A stretch of DNA of 64,000 nt from Marinibacterium sp050389775 (GCF_050389775.1 NZ_CP177144.1:3410001-3474000), one strand, 5' to 3'; positions 12,301 to 19,851 are shown, counted from the stretch's first letter. Numbers and translations: made by a program. Notes: a model not told the origin generated them from the sequence alone.

Positions 12301-12934
12301 GCAGGCTTTCGGCCTCTTCGACCACCTCGCCGCTGTCGCCGAAATCCAGCGCCACGGCCCCGTCTGCGGCCCGGCGAAAGACGGCCCGGGCGCCGGTCAG
12401 GGTGATCTTCTTGGGGTTGACCTGGCCGCGCAGCAACGGGCGCATGGCCAGGCTGGCCTCGGCCCGCGACAGGTCCAGCAGGACCTGGCCATCGGCATTG
12501 GCGATGCGCAGGTCGCTGACCCCGACCCGCGGGCGCCAGCCCTTGCGGATGACCAGGTGCATCTCGGCAAACGCGACCTGGGCGCCCTTCAGGTCGGTGT
12601 CGTCCAGCGCGCGCTCCACGCGGTCGGACACGACATGGCGCAGCCAGTCGGGGGCGGTCAGGGTCTGGCCGGCGAACATGACGGCCATCAGGGCGACCAG
12701 CCCGCCCAGCAGGGTCAGCCGGCAGGTCTGGCGCCAGAGCAGCCGCCGCCAGAGCGACGGCCGGGCCCGGCAATTGCGGAACGGCCGGCGGCCGGCGGCG
12801 CGGACGCCTTCCCCGGCCGGCCCCTCTCCCACGGCCTGCGACCCGTCACACGGCTCCGCCCCGCCCGCGCCTTGCGGCGCGCGGCTCTCGGCCCGGTTGT
12901 CCGGGGTCGGGGGCTCGTGGCTGTCCACCGCCAA
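9332..12934 (-). CDS. Large AsmA/DUF3971 (YhdP-like) envelope protein
   Basis: 1200 residues. After ~70 arginine- and proline-rich residues there is one membrane helix (LTLLGGLVALMAVMFAG, about 73-90) and then ~1100 residues of repetitive beta-rich sequence, as in AsmA/TamB/YhdP bridge proteins that span the periplasm and help move lipids or assemble the outer membrane. The DUF3971-like part and the C-terminal AsmA-like block (LSLDGIYDLASATLDMQGVLSPLYALN, written here in two overlapping ideas: LSLDGIYDLASAT and QGVLSPLYALNAIG) are recognisable. AAGGATC lies 6 nt before the ATG at 12934. The N-terminal 70 residues are unusual in length and composition. It is divergent from the peroxiredoxin gene with the hairpin array at 12951-13222 between them. 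Confidence 0.85.
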   Translation of the reverse strand: MAVDSHEPPTPDNRAESRAPQGAGGAEPCDGSQAVGEGPAGEGVRAAGRRPFRNCRARPSLWRRLLWRQTCRLTLLGGLVALMAVMFAGQTLTAPDWLRHVVSDRVERALDDTDLKGAQVAFAEMHLVIRKGWRPRVGVSDLRIANADGQVLLDLSRAEASLAMRPLLRGQVNPKKITLTGARAVFRRAADGAVALDFGDSGEVVEEAESLPGLIQGWEDRLTAEPLTALTEFELSQLTLRYDDALSGRSWTIDDGRLLLERHGDRLSLSAGLNLLSGRDEAARVEASYDSSIRSRAATFGIQVTDVAAEDIAMQSAALGWLEPLRAPISGALRGGIGEGGEMLPVSATLGIGEGVLQPTEATRPIPFHGARSYFTFDPANDQLTFQELSFDSAWGSGSVEGRAWIEGLEEGRLDALTGQFAVGALTLNPADVYPAPLELTGAHAEFRLRLHPFDLTLGEALIHDGDNPVRLDGRLRATPLGWRYAINGRIGEIEAARLLEIWPQAALAKPRIWVNRNVHAGRLLDVDWAVRGRPGQAEPDVYADFEFEGGEVEFSPNLPPLTGLAGQASFASNRLVATATQGQVMADAGGALDVAGTAFIVPDVAVKPGTPAIVRVQGRGTPTAVLSLLDRPPLSVLSKSDLPVDLARGSVELAGTLALPMQEVITLADMQYHASGTIRDVTSEVLVPGHPLSAEALEVFVDNDGVRIGGEGEISGIPASFTWTQALGVPGAGSRVTGRAPLTPEAVRIFRLGLPEGMVSGRAMADLAVDLGGGQPPRLSVQSDLDGLGLSVPSLGWSMSRGATGRLKVAATLGSAPRVDILSLTGGGLALSGRVTTKAGGQFDQAIFDSLRIGDWLNVSATLTGRGAGRSPAVRINSGSLDLGGATFGKDEGTANGDSPPLSVSLDRLQIARGLALTGLQAQLTTAGGLAGTFTGQMNGGTALSGKIVPEAGRNAFQVTSADAGGIFRDAGILKQARGGALNLILRPAPETGSYDGTLRVTNTSVHEGSGIGAILNAISLVGLIDELAGNGITFSEVDASFRLSPSRLTLLSASAIGPSIGLSLDGIYDLASATLDMQGVLSPLYALNAIGSVLTRKGEGLIGVNFDLSGPASAPRISVNPLSALAPGFLRELFRDPAPTVSKSRTDGDLSGGAAGQEAGQEPGQGAASPDPSTPAPLRVAPEPQRGSRIKPLSGSER

Positions 12935-12950
12935 TGGCGATCCTTTTCCA

Positions 12951-13222
12951 TCGCCCCAAAGGGGCGTCTTGAACTTTCCACCGCCCCGAAGGGGCGTCTT
13001 GACCTAGTCCCCGAAGGGGCGCCTTGAACTGTTCCCCGAACGGGCGTTTTCAACGTTCCCCCAAAGGGCCGTCTTGACCTGATCCCCCGCCGGGCGTTTC
13101 AAACCGCTCCCCGCCGGGCCGCGCAATCTGACCCCATATCGGGCCGTCCCAATTGACCCCCAAGGGTCGTTGTCCCATTGCCCACCAAGGGACGTCATCC
13201 CATCCACGGCCCCACCGGGGCC
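12951..13222. repeat. Tandem array of about eleven mini-hairpin repeats
   Basis: Units of about 24-27 bp follow each other, each with a C4/G4 mini-palindrome: CCCCAAAGGGGCGTCTTGAA, CCCCGAAGGGGCGTCTTGAC, CCCCGAAGGGGCGCCTTGAA, CCCCGAACGGGCGTTTTCAA, CCCCCAAAGGGCCGTCTTGA and so on, becoming progressively less alike towards 13222. The array begins 17 bp upstream of the AsmA-like start codon and fills most of the divergent spacer. Transcripts of the AsmA-like gene starting further upstream would carry a row of small hairpins in the leader. Confidence 0.75.
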
Positions 13223-13252
13223 GGCTGCGCATGTCTCCTGGCACCGGATACC

Positions 13253-13280
13253 TTTACACCGGCCTGACCTGCTCTAATCT
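13253..13280 (+). promoter_or_regulatory. Possible sigma-70 promoter of the peroxiredoxin gene
   Basis: TTTACA (13253-13258), 16 bp, TAATCT (13275-13280), about 50 bp before the start codon at 13330. It is the best match in the spacer that lies outside the repeat array. Confidence 0.4.
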
Positions 13281-13329
13281 CCGCCCGGCCGTTGGACCTG
13301 ACGGCTGCACCAGACCCCGGAGGCCCCCA

Positions 13330-13791
13330 ATGCTGGACGCGCAAGACACCGCACCCGATTTCACCCTGCCCCGCGACGGCGGCGAGACGCTGCGCCTGAG
13401 CGACCTGCGCGGCTCGGCCGTCGTGCTGTTTTTCTACCCGCGCGATGATACCTCGGGTTGCACGAAGGAATCCATCGGGTTTTCCGAAGCATTGCAGGAC
13501 TTTGCCGAAGCCGGCGCGCAAGTGGTGGGGATTTCGAAGGACAGCGTGGCCAGCCACGACAAGTTCGTCGCCAAGCACGGGCTCAAGACGATCATGGTCT
13601 CGGACGAAACCGGCACGACCTGCGAGGACTACGGAGTCTGGAAGGAAAAGAAGATGTACGGCAAGATCTTCATGGGCATCGAACGCACGACCGTCCTGAT
13701 CGACGCCCAGGGCCAAATCGCGCGCATCTGGCGCAAGGTCAAGGTGCCCGGCCACGTGGATGACGTGCTCGCCGCCGTCCGCGCGCTCTGA
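13330..13791 (+). CDS. bcp: Thioredoxin-dependent thiol peroxidase (BCP/PrxQ)
   Basis: 153 residues, normal for BCP. It reduces hydrogen and organic peroxides with thiols from thioredoxin. The peroxidatic cysteine is in DDTSGCTKES (about residue 43), followed by the conserved VVGISKDSVASH and GVWKEKKMYGK segments. The resolving cysteine five residues after the first in E. coli BCP is absent here (isoleucine), so the enzyme is either 1-Cys or uses C98 in TTCEDYGV. The ATG at 13330 is chosen by homology of the start MLDAQDTAPDFTLP; the open frame further upstream runs through the repeat array. Monocistronic by spacing. Confidence 0.93.
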   Translation: MLDAQDTAPDFTLPRDGGETLRLSDLRGSAVVLFFYPRDDTSGCTKESIGFSEALQDFAEAGAQVVGISKDSVASHDKFVAKHGLKTIMVSDETGTTCEDYGVWKEKKMYGKIFMGIERTTVLIDAQGQIARIWRKVKVPGHVDDVLAAVRAL

Positions 13792-13853
13792 CAGGCCCTG
13801 GCCGGCGCGGCGCCCCTGCCCGGCGTCGCCCGTCTGGCGAATGACACCGTAGC

Positions 13854-13916
13854 GGTATTTTCACCAAGAAGAAGACAGGAGCGCGCGCCCTTGTCTTCTT
13901 CTTGGTCCTAAATACC
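13854..13916. repeat. Long palindromic intergenic repeat, copy 2
   Basis: ACCAAGAAGAAGACA (13863-13877) and its perfect complement (13892-13906) flank a GGAGCGCGCGCCCT loop; outer arms GGTATTT and AAATACC are perfectly complementary too. It lies 62 bp after the bcp stop and could terminate bcp. It is the reverse complement of copy 1 at 3171-3233. Upstream open-frame extensions of the next gene run into this element and should not be used as its start. Confidence 0.85.
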
Positions 13917-13991
13917 CGCCGCAACTTGCACCACGCGGCGGAACGGCCCAGAAGAGGGCGCCCGGCCCTTCACGACCAGACAGAGACCCAG

Positions 13992-14816
13992 ATGCGCCCG
14001 CTTGCCGAACTTGCCACCGATGTTCTGACCACCGCCGACGGACGGGCCAAGACCGCCCTGTCGCGGCGCTATGCGGCCGAATGGTTTGCCGCCCGCGCGG
14101 CCGGTGACATGCCCGAGGTCGGCGAGGCCCGCCCGCCGATGCAGCCCGCCCGCCCCGCCACGCCCGAGCTGCGCGATCCACGGGACGTGCCCAAGCGCAA
14201 GCCCGGCAGCCCCGCCGGGCGCATCGCGCTGCTGCATGCCGTGGCCCACATCGAACTCAACGCCGTCGACCTGCACTGGGACATCATCGCGCGCTTCGGC
14301 CATGTGCCCATGCCTCCCGGCTTTTATGACGACTGGGTCCGGGCGGCCGACGAGGAATCGAAGCATTTCAACCTGATGTGCGACTGCCTCGAAGACCTGG
14401 GCAGCCATTACGGCGCCCTGCCCGCCCATGCCGGCATGTGGCGCGCCGCCGAGGACACCGCCACCGACCTGCCCGGCCGGCTGGCCGTCGTGCCCATGGT
14501 GCTCGAAGCCCGGGGCCTGGATGTCACCCCCGGCATGATCACCATTTTCGAAAAGGCAAATATCGACCATGCGGTCGAGGCCCTGAAGATCATCTATTCC
14601 GAGGAAGTCGGCCACGTGGCCTACGGGGCAAAATGGTTCCATTTCCTGTGCGGCCGCGACAATCTCGACCCCAAGGTGGCCTTTCATGACCTCGTCCGCC
14701 AGTACTTCCACGGCGCCCTCAAACCACCTTTCAACGAGGAAAAACGCGGCGAGGCCGGGCTCCCGCCCGATTTCTACTGGCCCCTTGCAGACGAGATTCC
14801 GCCCAGTTTCCGCTGA
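13992..14816 (+). CDS. DUF455 ferritin-like domain protein
   Basis: 274 residues. The DUF455 family folds as a ferritin-like four-helix bundle; the acidic/histidine pattern HIELNAVDLHWD, ADEESKHF, EARGLDVTPGM and SEEVGHVAYG gives the expected di-metal ligands. The family is sometimes discussed with tRNA-modifying or oxidase activity, but no reaction is established, so none is claimed. The start at 13992 (MRPLAELATDVL) is chosen because the earlier in-frame start lies inside the palindromic repeat. The ribosome binding site is weak (GAGA). Confidence 0.85.
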   Translation: MRPLAELATDVLTTADGRAKTALSRRYAAEWFAARAAGDMPEVGEARPPMQPARPATPELRDPRDVPKRKPGSPAGRIALLHAVAHIELNAVDLHWDIIARFGHVPMPPGFYDDWVRAADEESKHFNLMCDCLEDLGSHYGALPAHAGMWRAAEDTATDLPGRLAVVPMVLEARGLDVTPGMITIFEKANIDHAVEALKIIYSEEVGHVAYGAKWFHFLCGRDNLDPKVAFHDLVRQYFHGALKPPFNEEKRGEAGLPPDFYWPLADEIPPSFR

Positions 14817-14850
14817 GAATCGCATCCATATGCTGTGAGACGCAGGGTAA

Positions 14851-14872
14851 GACCGGCAATATCTTGCCGGTC
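14851..14872. other. Perfect 9-bp stem hairpin downstream of DUF455 gene
   Basis: GACCGGCAA, TATC, TTGCCGGTC, 35 nt after the stop codon. There is no T-run after it, so it may be a factor-dependent terminator, an RNA 3'-end protector or a protein-binding site. Confidence 0.45.
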
Positions 14873-15013
14873 AGCCGGCATTTCCCCGCAGGTTAGCTGA
14901 CAAATAACACAATAATGTTGCCCGCTTGCCACGAGGCTTGTATGCACCCTGCCCATGGCGAGGCCACCCCACGGGGCGGTGCGCCACACGGGGATGGGAC
15001 AGGAACGAACAGC

Positions 15014-16342
15014 GTGCAAAAGCGTTTTGCTGTAAAGATAAACCGTGTCGTGGAGCCTTGGTTCCCGGAACGGCGCGTCTTTCTGAAATCTGATACGGAC
15101 ACCCGCTTCATTCGCCTTCGCCCTGTCACGCAGCTGGCCGCCTATACGGTCGGTGGCGTGGTGGTGTGCTGGGCGATCCTGGCGACAGCGATCGTGGTCA
15201 TGGACAGCATCGGCTCCGGCAGCTACCGCGAACAGGCCAAGCGGGATCTGGAAACCTACCGCGAGCGGCTGGATGCCCTGGCCGGGCAGCGCGATGCCCG
15301 GGCCGAGGAAGCCGTCGCGGCCCAGGAGCGGTTCAACGCCGCCCTGACGCAGATCTCGTCGATGCAATCCGAGCTGCTCAGCTCGGAGACCCGGCGGATG
15401 GAGCTGGAAACCGGCATCGAGGTCATCCAGTCGACCCTGCGCGACACGATGAAGGCCCGCGAGAGCGCCCGCGACCAGGTTGCCGCGCTGGAGGCCGAGA
15501 TGGCCGACGACCCGCGCGCGCCCGCCGCGGCCCAGGGCAACAGCGCGCCGACCGAGATCCTGGCCGAGGCGCTGGAACGCACCGCCCGCGAGCGCGACCA
15601 GATCCGCGCCGATGCGGCCCAGGCCCTGACCCGGGCCGACGACCTGGAACGCGAGCTGGACCTGATCCAGGACCGCAACGACATGATCTTCCGCCAGATC
15701 GAAGAGGCCATGCAGGTCTCGGTCGAGCCGCTGGACAAGATGTTCCGCTCGGCCGGCCTGCCCCCCGAGCGGCTGATCGAACAGGTGCGCCGGGGCTATT
15801 CCGGCCAGGGCGGGCCGCTGACCCCGCTCAGCTTCTCGACCCGGGGCGAAGAGCCCGGCCCCGACGAGATCCGCGCCAACCGCGCGCTGCAGCACATGGA
15901 CACGCTGAACCTCTACCGCATCGCGGCGTCCAAGGCGCCCTTTGCCACCCCGGTCAAGGATGCCTTCCGCTTCACCAGCGGCTACGGCTATCGCCGCGAT
16001 CCCAAGACCGGCGGCCGGCGCATGCACATGGGCGTCGATTTCGCGGCCTCGACGGGCACGCCGATCTATTCCACCGGCGAGGGCGTTGTCGTCCATGCCG
16101 GCTGGCAATCGGGCTATGGCCGGCTGGTCACCATCCGCCATGATTTCGGCATCGAGACGCGCTATGCGCATATGTCCAAAATCCGCGTGAAGGTCGGGCA
16201 AAGGGTCTCGCGCGGGGACCGGATTGGTGATATGGGAGCTTCCGGACGTGTGACGGGCGTGCATCTGCATTACGAAGTCCGTGTCAACGGATCTCCCGTC
16301 AATCCCATGACCTACATCAAGGCTGCGAAAAATGTTTTCTAA
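15014..16342 (+). CDS. M23 (LytM-type) peptidoglycan peptidase, membrane-anchored coiled coil
   Basis: About 442 residues from a GTG start with AGGA 9 nt upstream; an ATG at 14942 in the same frame would add 24 residues lacking similarity to the family. The order is: basic N-terminus with PERRVFLKSDTDTRFIRL, one membrane helix (about 41-63), a long coiled coil, then a C-terminal M23 domain with zinc ligands in MHMGVDFA and HLHYEV. Such enzymes cut peptide cross-bridges of peptidoglycan in the periplasm. Its last 11 bases overlap the bactofilin start, so the two are co-translated and probably act together in localised cell-wall remodelling. Confidence 0.92.
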   Translation: MQKRFAVKINRVVEPWFPERRVFLKSDTDTRFIRLRPVTQLAAYTVGGVVVCWAILATAIVVMDSIGSGSYREQAKRDLETYRERLDALAGQRDARAEEAVAAQERFNAALTQISSMQSELLSSETRRMELETGIEVIQSTLRDTMKARESARDQVAALEAEMADDPRAPAAAQGNSAPTEILAEALERTARERDQIRADAAQALTRADDLERELDLIQDRNDMIFRQIEEAMQVSVEPLDKMFRSAGLPPERLIEQVRRGYSGQGGPLTPLSFSTRGEEPGPDEIRANRALQHMDTLNLYRIAASKAPFATPVKDAFRFTSGYGYRRDPKTGGRRMHMGVDFAASTGTPIYSTGEGVVVHAGWQSGYGRLVTIRHDFGIETRYAHMSKIRVKVGQRVSRGDRIGDMGASGRVTGVHLHYEVRVNGSPVNPMTYIKAAKNVF

Positions 16343-16847
16343 GAGCAAGATCAACGAGCCCGGCCCGAAGGGCTCCGAAGGCGACAAGCCCGCGCCCGCG
16401 GCTGCGCCGGAAATGCCGTCGGCCCCGCGTCAGACCGATTACAAGCCCTCCTCGCCGCCCAAGGCCAAGCCGCCGGCCTCGGTCCTGTCCTCGGACCTGC
16501 ACATCACCGGCAACATCAAGACCAGCGGCGACATCCAGGTCGAAGGCACCGTCGAAGGTGACATCCGCGCGCATCTGCTGACCATCGGCGAGACCGCGAC
16601 GATCAAGGGTGAGGTCACCGCCGACGACGTCGTCGTCAACGGCCGCATCGTCGGCCGCGTCCGGGGCCTGAAGGTCCGCCTGACGGCCACCGCCCGGGTC
16701 GAGGGTGACATCATCCACAAGACCATCGCCATCGAGAGCGGCGCCCATTTCGAGGGCTCGGTCCAGCGCCAGGACGATCCGCTGAGCCAGGGCCGCAAGC
16801 CCGCCGGCGCGGCACCGGCCGCAGCAGCCCCGGCCGCCGAAGGCTGA
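16332..16847 (+). CDS. Bactofilin (polymer-forming cytoskeletal protein)
   Basis: 171 residues. A proline/lysine-rich N-terminus (about 1-50) precedes the bactofilin beta-helix core: LHITGNIKTSGDIQVEGTV, then LTIGETATIKGEV, then RLTATARVEGDIIHK, and a Pro/Ala tail. Bactofilins self-assemble into filaments under the membrane without nucleotide and recruit cell-wall enzymes. The start codon lies inside the 3' end of the M23 gene (11-bp overlap), a coupling known for bactofilin-peptidase pairs, so this filament probably positions that peptidase. Confidence 0.93.
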   Translation: MFSKSKINEPGPKGSEGDKPAPAAAPEMPSAPRQTDYKPSSPPKAKPPASVLSSDLHITGNIKTSGDIQVEGTVEGDIRAHLLTIGETATIKGEVTADDVVVNGRIVGRVRGLKVRLTATARVEGDIIHKTIAIESGAHFEGSVQRQDDPLSQGRKPAGAAPAAAAPAAEG

Positions 16848-16872
16848 GGCCCCTCACCAACGATTGCCTTGC

Positions 16873-16905
16873 GGGGCGCCGCCGGCCAACGGGCCGCGGC
16901 GCCCC
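16873..16905 (+). terminator. Terminator of the M23-bactofilin operon
   Basis: A 10-bp GC stem, GGGGCGCCGC and GCGGCGCCCC, followed by GTTGCGTTTCG, 25 bp after the bactofilin stop. The T-run is weak. Confidence 0.6.
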
Positions 16906-17230
16906 GTTGCGTTTCGCGGGTCGGCCACCGGACAGCCGGCAGCAATAGGCGCATGCCGGGCAGGCATCGGTCGCACGGCCTGCGGGACCGGTGTGTCTGA
17001 CGGTCTCTGCTGTGTTTGGGAAATACACCACCGGCGCCCTGCCCGCCTGCAAAGGCCCATGCCGGGCCGGCACGCCGATGGTCCGGGGCTGTGCCGGCGC
17101 CGTCGCTCGACCAGCCCCGCATTGCGCATGCGCCCGCTCTTTCGGCCCCGTGATACATGGCATCGCCACGGCATCTGCCCATGGCCGTGCAGCACCGACA
17201 GCACAGCGGTCCGGGGGGCATTCAACTGCA

Positions 17231-17320
17231 GGAGATCTGTCAGGGGGCTGCCGAACTGGCACGACATCTGCCCCGGCTGTTGCAAGCGCGCAGGGCGTCT
17301 GTCCGGGGGCTTGCAACCAC
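17231..17320. repeat. Decayed ~30-bp tandem repeat in the 16.9-17.4 kb spacer
   Basis: The spacer 16906-17439 holds no gene I can support. Within it three imperfect units recur with GATCTGTCAGGGGGCTGCCG, CATCTGCCCCGGCTGTTGCA and CGTCTGTCCGGGGGCTTGCA as their cores, and weaker relatives continue on both sides. The rest of the spacer is GC-rich sequence with no recognised signal. Confidence 0.4.
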
Positions 17321-17439
17321 TCGCCGGGCGACAATCCGGCGTCAAGCCTGTGCCGGTGGGCGATCAACCTGGGGGATGTTGCATGCGCCGGCGGGCCATC
17401 ACCCCGAAAGGGCGCAGGGGCCACCGGACCGGCAGGAAC

Positions 17440-17475
17440 GGCAGGGGCGCGGCCGGCTGTGGCCGCGCCCCTGCC
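17440..17475 (-). terminator. Terminator downstream of the cyclophilin pair
   Basis: A perfect 15-bp stem (GGCAGGGGCGCGGCC and its complement) with a 6-nt loop, 12 bp after the stop codon of the minus-strand gene at 17487. Confidence 0.65.
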
Positions 17476-17486
17476 GGTTGGTCAGA

Positions 17487-18035
17487 TCACTCGACGACGG
17501 TCACGCTGACCATGCGGTCAGGTTCGCCTACGACGGCGCCGTTGGGCCCGGTGCCGCGCTTGATGGCGTCGATCACGTCCATGCCGTCGGTCACCTTGCC
17601 GACAACCGTGTACTGGCCGTTCAGATGCGGCGCCGGTTCGAACATGATGAAGAACTGGCTGTTGGCGCTGTCGGGGTTCTGCGACCGGGCCATGCCCAGC
17701 ACACCGCGATCAAAGCTCTGGTCCGAGAATTCGGCCTTGAGATCGGGGTAGGACGATCCGCCCCGCCCGGCCATGCGCATGTCCTGGCCTTCCTTGGCGA
17801 ATTCCACGTCACCGGTCTGGGCCATGAACCCGTCGATCACCCGGTGAAAGTAGACCCCGTCATAGGCGCCTTCATTGGCCAGCGTGGTGATCCGCTCGAC
17901 GTGACCGGGGGCCACGTCGTCGAAAAGCTCGACGGTCACGGTGCCATTGGCCTCGCCCCCGATTTCGATCTGCAGGTCGGTCGCCGCGGCCGGGCCGGCC
18001 GCCAGCACCGCCAGGGCCAGCGCCAGCTTACGCAT
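17487..18035 (-). CDS. Exported cyclophilin-type peptidyl-prolyl isomerase
   Basis: 182 residues. A signal peptide (MRKLALALAVLAAGPAAA) precedes a complete cyclophilin domain: VYFHRVIDGFMAQTGD, then ARSQNPDSANSQFFIMF, then LNGQYTVVGKV. It catalyses cis-trans isomerisation of prolyl bonds, here in the periplasm. Its start overlaps the end of the next cyclophilin gene by 8 bp, so it is the second gene of a translationally coupled pair that serves both compartments. Confidence 0.93.
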   Translation of the reverse strand: MRKLALALAVLAAGPAAATDLQIEIGGEANGTVTVELFDDVAPGHVERITTLANEGAYDGVYFHRVIDGFMAQTGDVEFAKEGQDMRMAGRGGSSYPDLKAEFSDQSFDRGVLGMARSQNPDSANSQFFIMFEPAPHLNGQYTVVGKVTDGMDVIDAIKRGTGPNGAVVGEPDRMVSVTVVE

Positions 18036-18534
18036 CTGCGGCCACCTTGACGCTGATCATCCGGTCGGGGGTCGCAGGCGGCTCGCCCCGCACGATGGCG
18101 TCGACATGTTCCATGCCCTCGATGACCCGGCCATAGACGGTGTACTGGCCGTTGAGGAAATGGTTGTCCTTGAAGTTGATGAAGAACTGGCTGTTGGCCG
18201 AGTTCGGGTTCTGCGAGCGCGCCGCGCCGAGGGTGCCCCGGTCATGCGGCAGGCGCGAGAATTCGGCCGGCAGGTCGGGCAGGTCGGATCCGCCGGTGCC
18301 GGCCATGCGGATGTTGAACCCGTCTTCCATGTCGCCGTGCTGCACGTCGCCGGTCTGGGCCATGAAGCCGTCGATCACGCGGTGAAAGCAGACATTGTCG
18401 TACTGGCCGCCCCGGGCCAGTTCCTTCATGCGCGCCGAATGCTCGGGCGCCACGTCGGGCAGAAGCTCGATGACGACGTTGCCGCCCTTGAGCTCGATGA
18501 TGATGGTGTTCTCCGGATCCTTGATCTCGGCCAT
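18028..18534 (-). CDS. ppiB: Cytoplasmic cyclophilin-type peptidyl-prolyl isomerase
   Basis: 168 residues without a signal peptide. The catalytic arginine/phenylalanine segment FHRVIDGFMAQTGD and the NSANSQFFINF motif are intact. It is clearly a paralogue of the exported neighbour and the first gene of the pair. The pair is divergent from pgk; about 126 bp separate the two start codons. GGAGAG precedes the start. Symbol by similarity to the cytosolic type. Confidence 0.9.
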   Translation of the reverse strand: MAEIKDPENTIIIELKGGNVVIELLPDVAPEHSARMKELARGGQYDNVCFHRVIDGFMAQTGDVQHGDMEDGFNIRMAGTGGSDLPDLPAEFSRLPHDRGTLGAARSQNPNSANSQFFINFKDNHFLNGQYTVYGRVIEGMEHVDAIVRGEPPATPDRMISVKVAADA

Positions 18535-18660
18535 GGGTCTCTCCTGTCACAGTCGGATCGATACCTAAGCGCCGGGCGGCCGATTGCCAAGCCGGGCATT
18601 GACCGACAGGGCCGAACCGGAGAACAAACGCCTGACCAAACGTGACCGGAGGAGCCCCCC

Positions 18661-19851
18661 ATGGCCTGGAAAACCCTCGACGACATGGATCTGGCAGGCA
18701 AGCGCGTGCTGACCCGCGTGGATCTCAACGTGCCCATGGACGGCGGCCGCGTGAGCGATGCCACCCGGATCGACCGCATCGTGCCGACGCTGAAGGATAT
18801 CGTCGCCGCCGGGGGCACGCCGGTGCTGCTGGCCCATTTCGGCCGACCCAAGGGCCAGCACGTGCCCGAGATGTCGCTGCGCCCCGTCGTGCCGGCGCTG
18901 GAGGCCGCCTGCGGCCTGCCCGTGACCTTTGCCGCCGATTGCCGTGGCCCCGCGGCGGCGGCGGCCATCGACGGCGTGGCGCCCGGTGGCGTGGTGCTGC
19001 TGGAAAACACCCGGTTCTACCCGGGCGAGGAAAAGAACGACCCCGACCTGGCCGCCGATTTCGCGGCGCTCGGCGACATCTATTGCAACGATGCCTTCTC
19101 GGCCGCCCACCGGGCCCATGCCTCGACCGAGGCCCTGGCCCGGCTGCTGCCCGCCTGTGCCGGCCGACTGATGCAGGCCGAGCTGTCCGCGCTGGAAACC
19201 GCGCTTGGCGATCCGGTGCGCCCGGTGGTGGCCGTGGTCGGCGGGGCCAAGGTGTCGACCAAGCTGGACCTGCTGGGCAACCTGGTGGGCAAGGTCGATC
19301 ACCTGGTGATCGGCGGGGGCATGGCCAATACCTTCCTGGCCGCCCAGGGCATCGACGTGGGCAAGTCGCTGGCCGAACATGACATGACGGCCACCGCCTC
19401 CGAGATCATGGCCAAGGCCGAGGCCGCCGGCTGCGAGATCATCCTGCCCGGCGATGTCGTGGTTGCCCGCGAGTTCAAGGCCGGGGCGGACAATGAAACC
19501 GTGGCCGCCGATGCCTGCCCGTCCGATGCCATGATCCTGGACGCCGGGCCGCAGACCGTGGCCCGCATCGCGGCCACGCTCGACACGGCAAAGACGCTGA
19601 TCTGGAACGGCCCGCTCGGCGCCTTCGAAATCCCGCCCTTCGACACCGCGACCAATGCCGCCGCCAGCCAGGCCGCGGCGCTGACGGCCGCCGGCGGGCT
19701 GACCTCGGTGGCAGGTGGCGGCGACACCGTCGCGGCGCTGAACCAGGCCGGCGCGGCCGCGCGGTTCACCTATATCTCCACCGCCGGGGGGGCCTTCCTG
19801 GAATGGATGGAAGGCAAGGTTCTGCCCGGCGTCGCCGCCCTCGGGGGCTGA
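18661..19851 (+). CDS. pgk: Phosphoglycerate kinase
   Basis: 396 residues, full length. It interconverts 1,3-bisphosphoglycerate and 3-phosphoglycerate with ATP formation. Seen: RVDLNVPMDGG, the substrate arginine loop AHFGRPKG, LLENTRFYPGEEKND, the hinge region VVGGAKVSTKLDLL, and the C-terminal nucleotide motif TSVAGGGDTVAAL. CGGAGGAG lies 8-12 nt before the ATG. The next gene is a class I aldolase on the same strand 120 bp on, so glycolytic/gluconeogenic genes are clustered. Confidence 0.97.
   Translation: MAWKTLDDMDLAGKRVLTRVDLNVPMDGGRVSDATRIDRIVPTLKDIVAAGGTPVLLAHFGRPKGQHVPEMSLRPVVPALEAACGLPVTFAADCRGPAAAAAIDGVAPGGVVLLENTRFYPGEEKNDPDLAADFAALGDIYCNDAFSAAHRAHASTEALARLLPACAGRLMQAELSALETALGDPVRPVVAVVGGAKVSTKLDLLGNLVGKVDHLVIGGGMANTFLAAQGIDVGKSLAEHDMTATASEIMAKAEAAGCEIILPGDVVVAREFKAGADNETVAADACPSDAMILDAGPQTVARIAATLDTAKTLIWNGPLGAFEIPPFDTATNAAASQAAALTAAGGLTSVAGGGDTVAALNQAGAAARFTYISTAGGAFLEWMEGKVLPGVAALGG

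Noticed and set aside
8597..13027. A 1476-codon plus-strand open frame antisense to the AsmA-like gene
   Set aside because: Composition artefact of GC-rich DNA: it mirrors a clearly conserved gene, has Arg/Pro/Gly/Gln-rich sequence without domains and no ribosome binding site.
13004..13244. Two short minus-strand open frames over the hairpin array
   Set aside because: They translate the repeat units only (for example repeated RRPFG) and would block the divergent promoter region.
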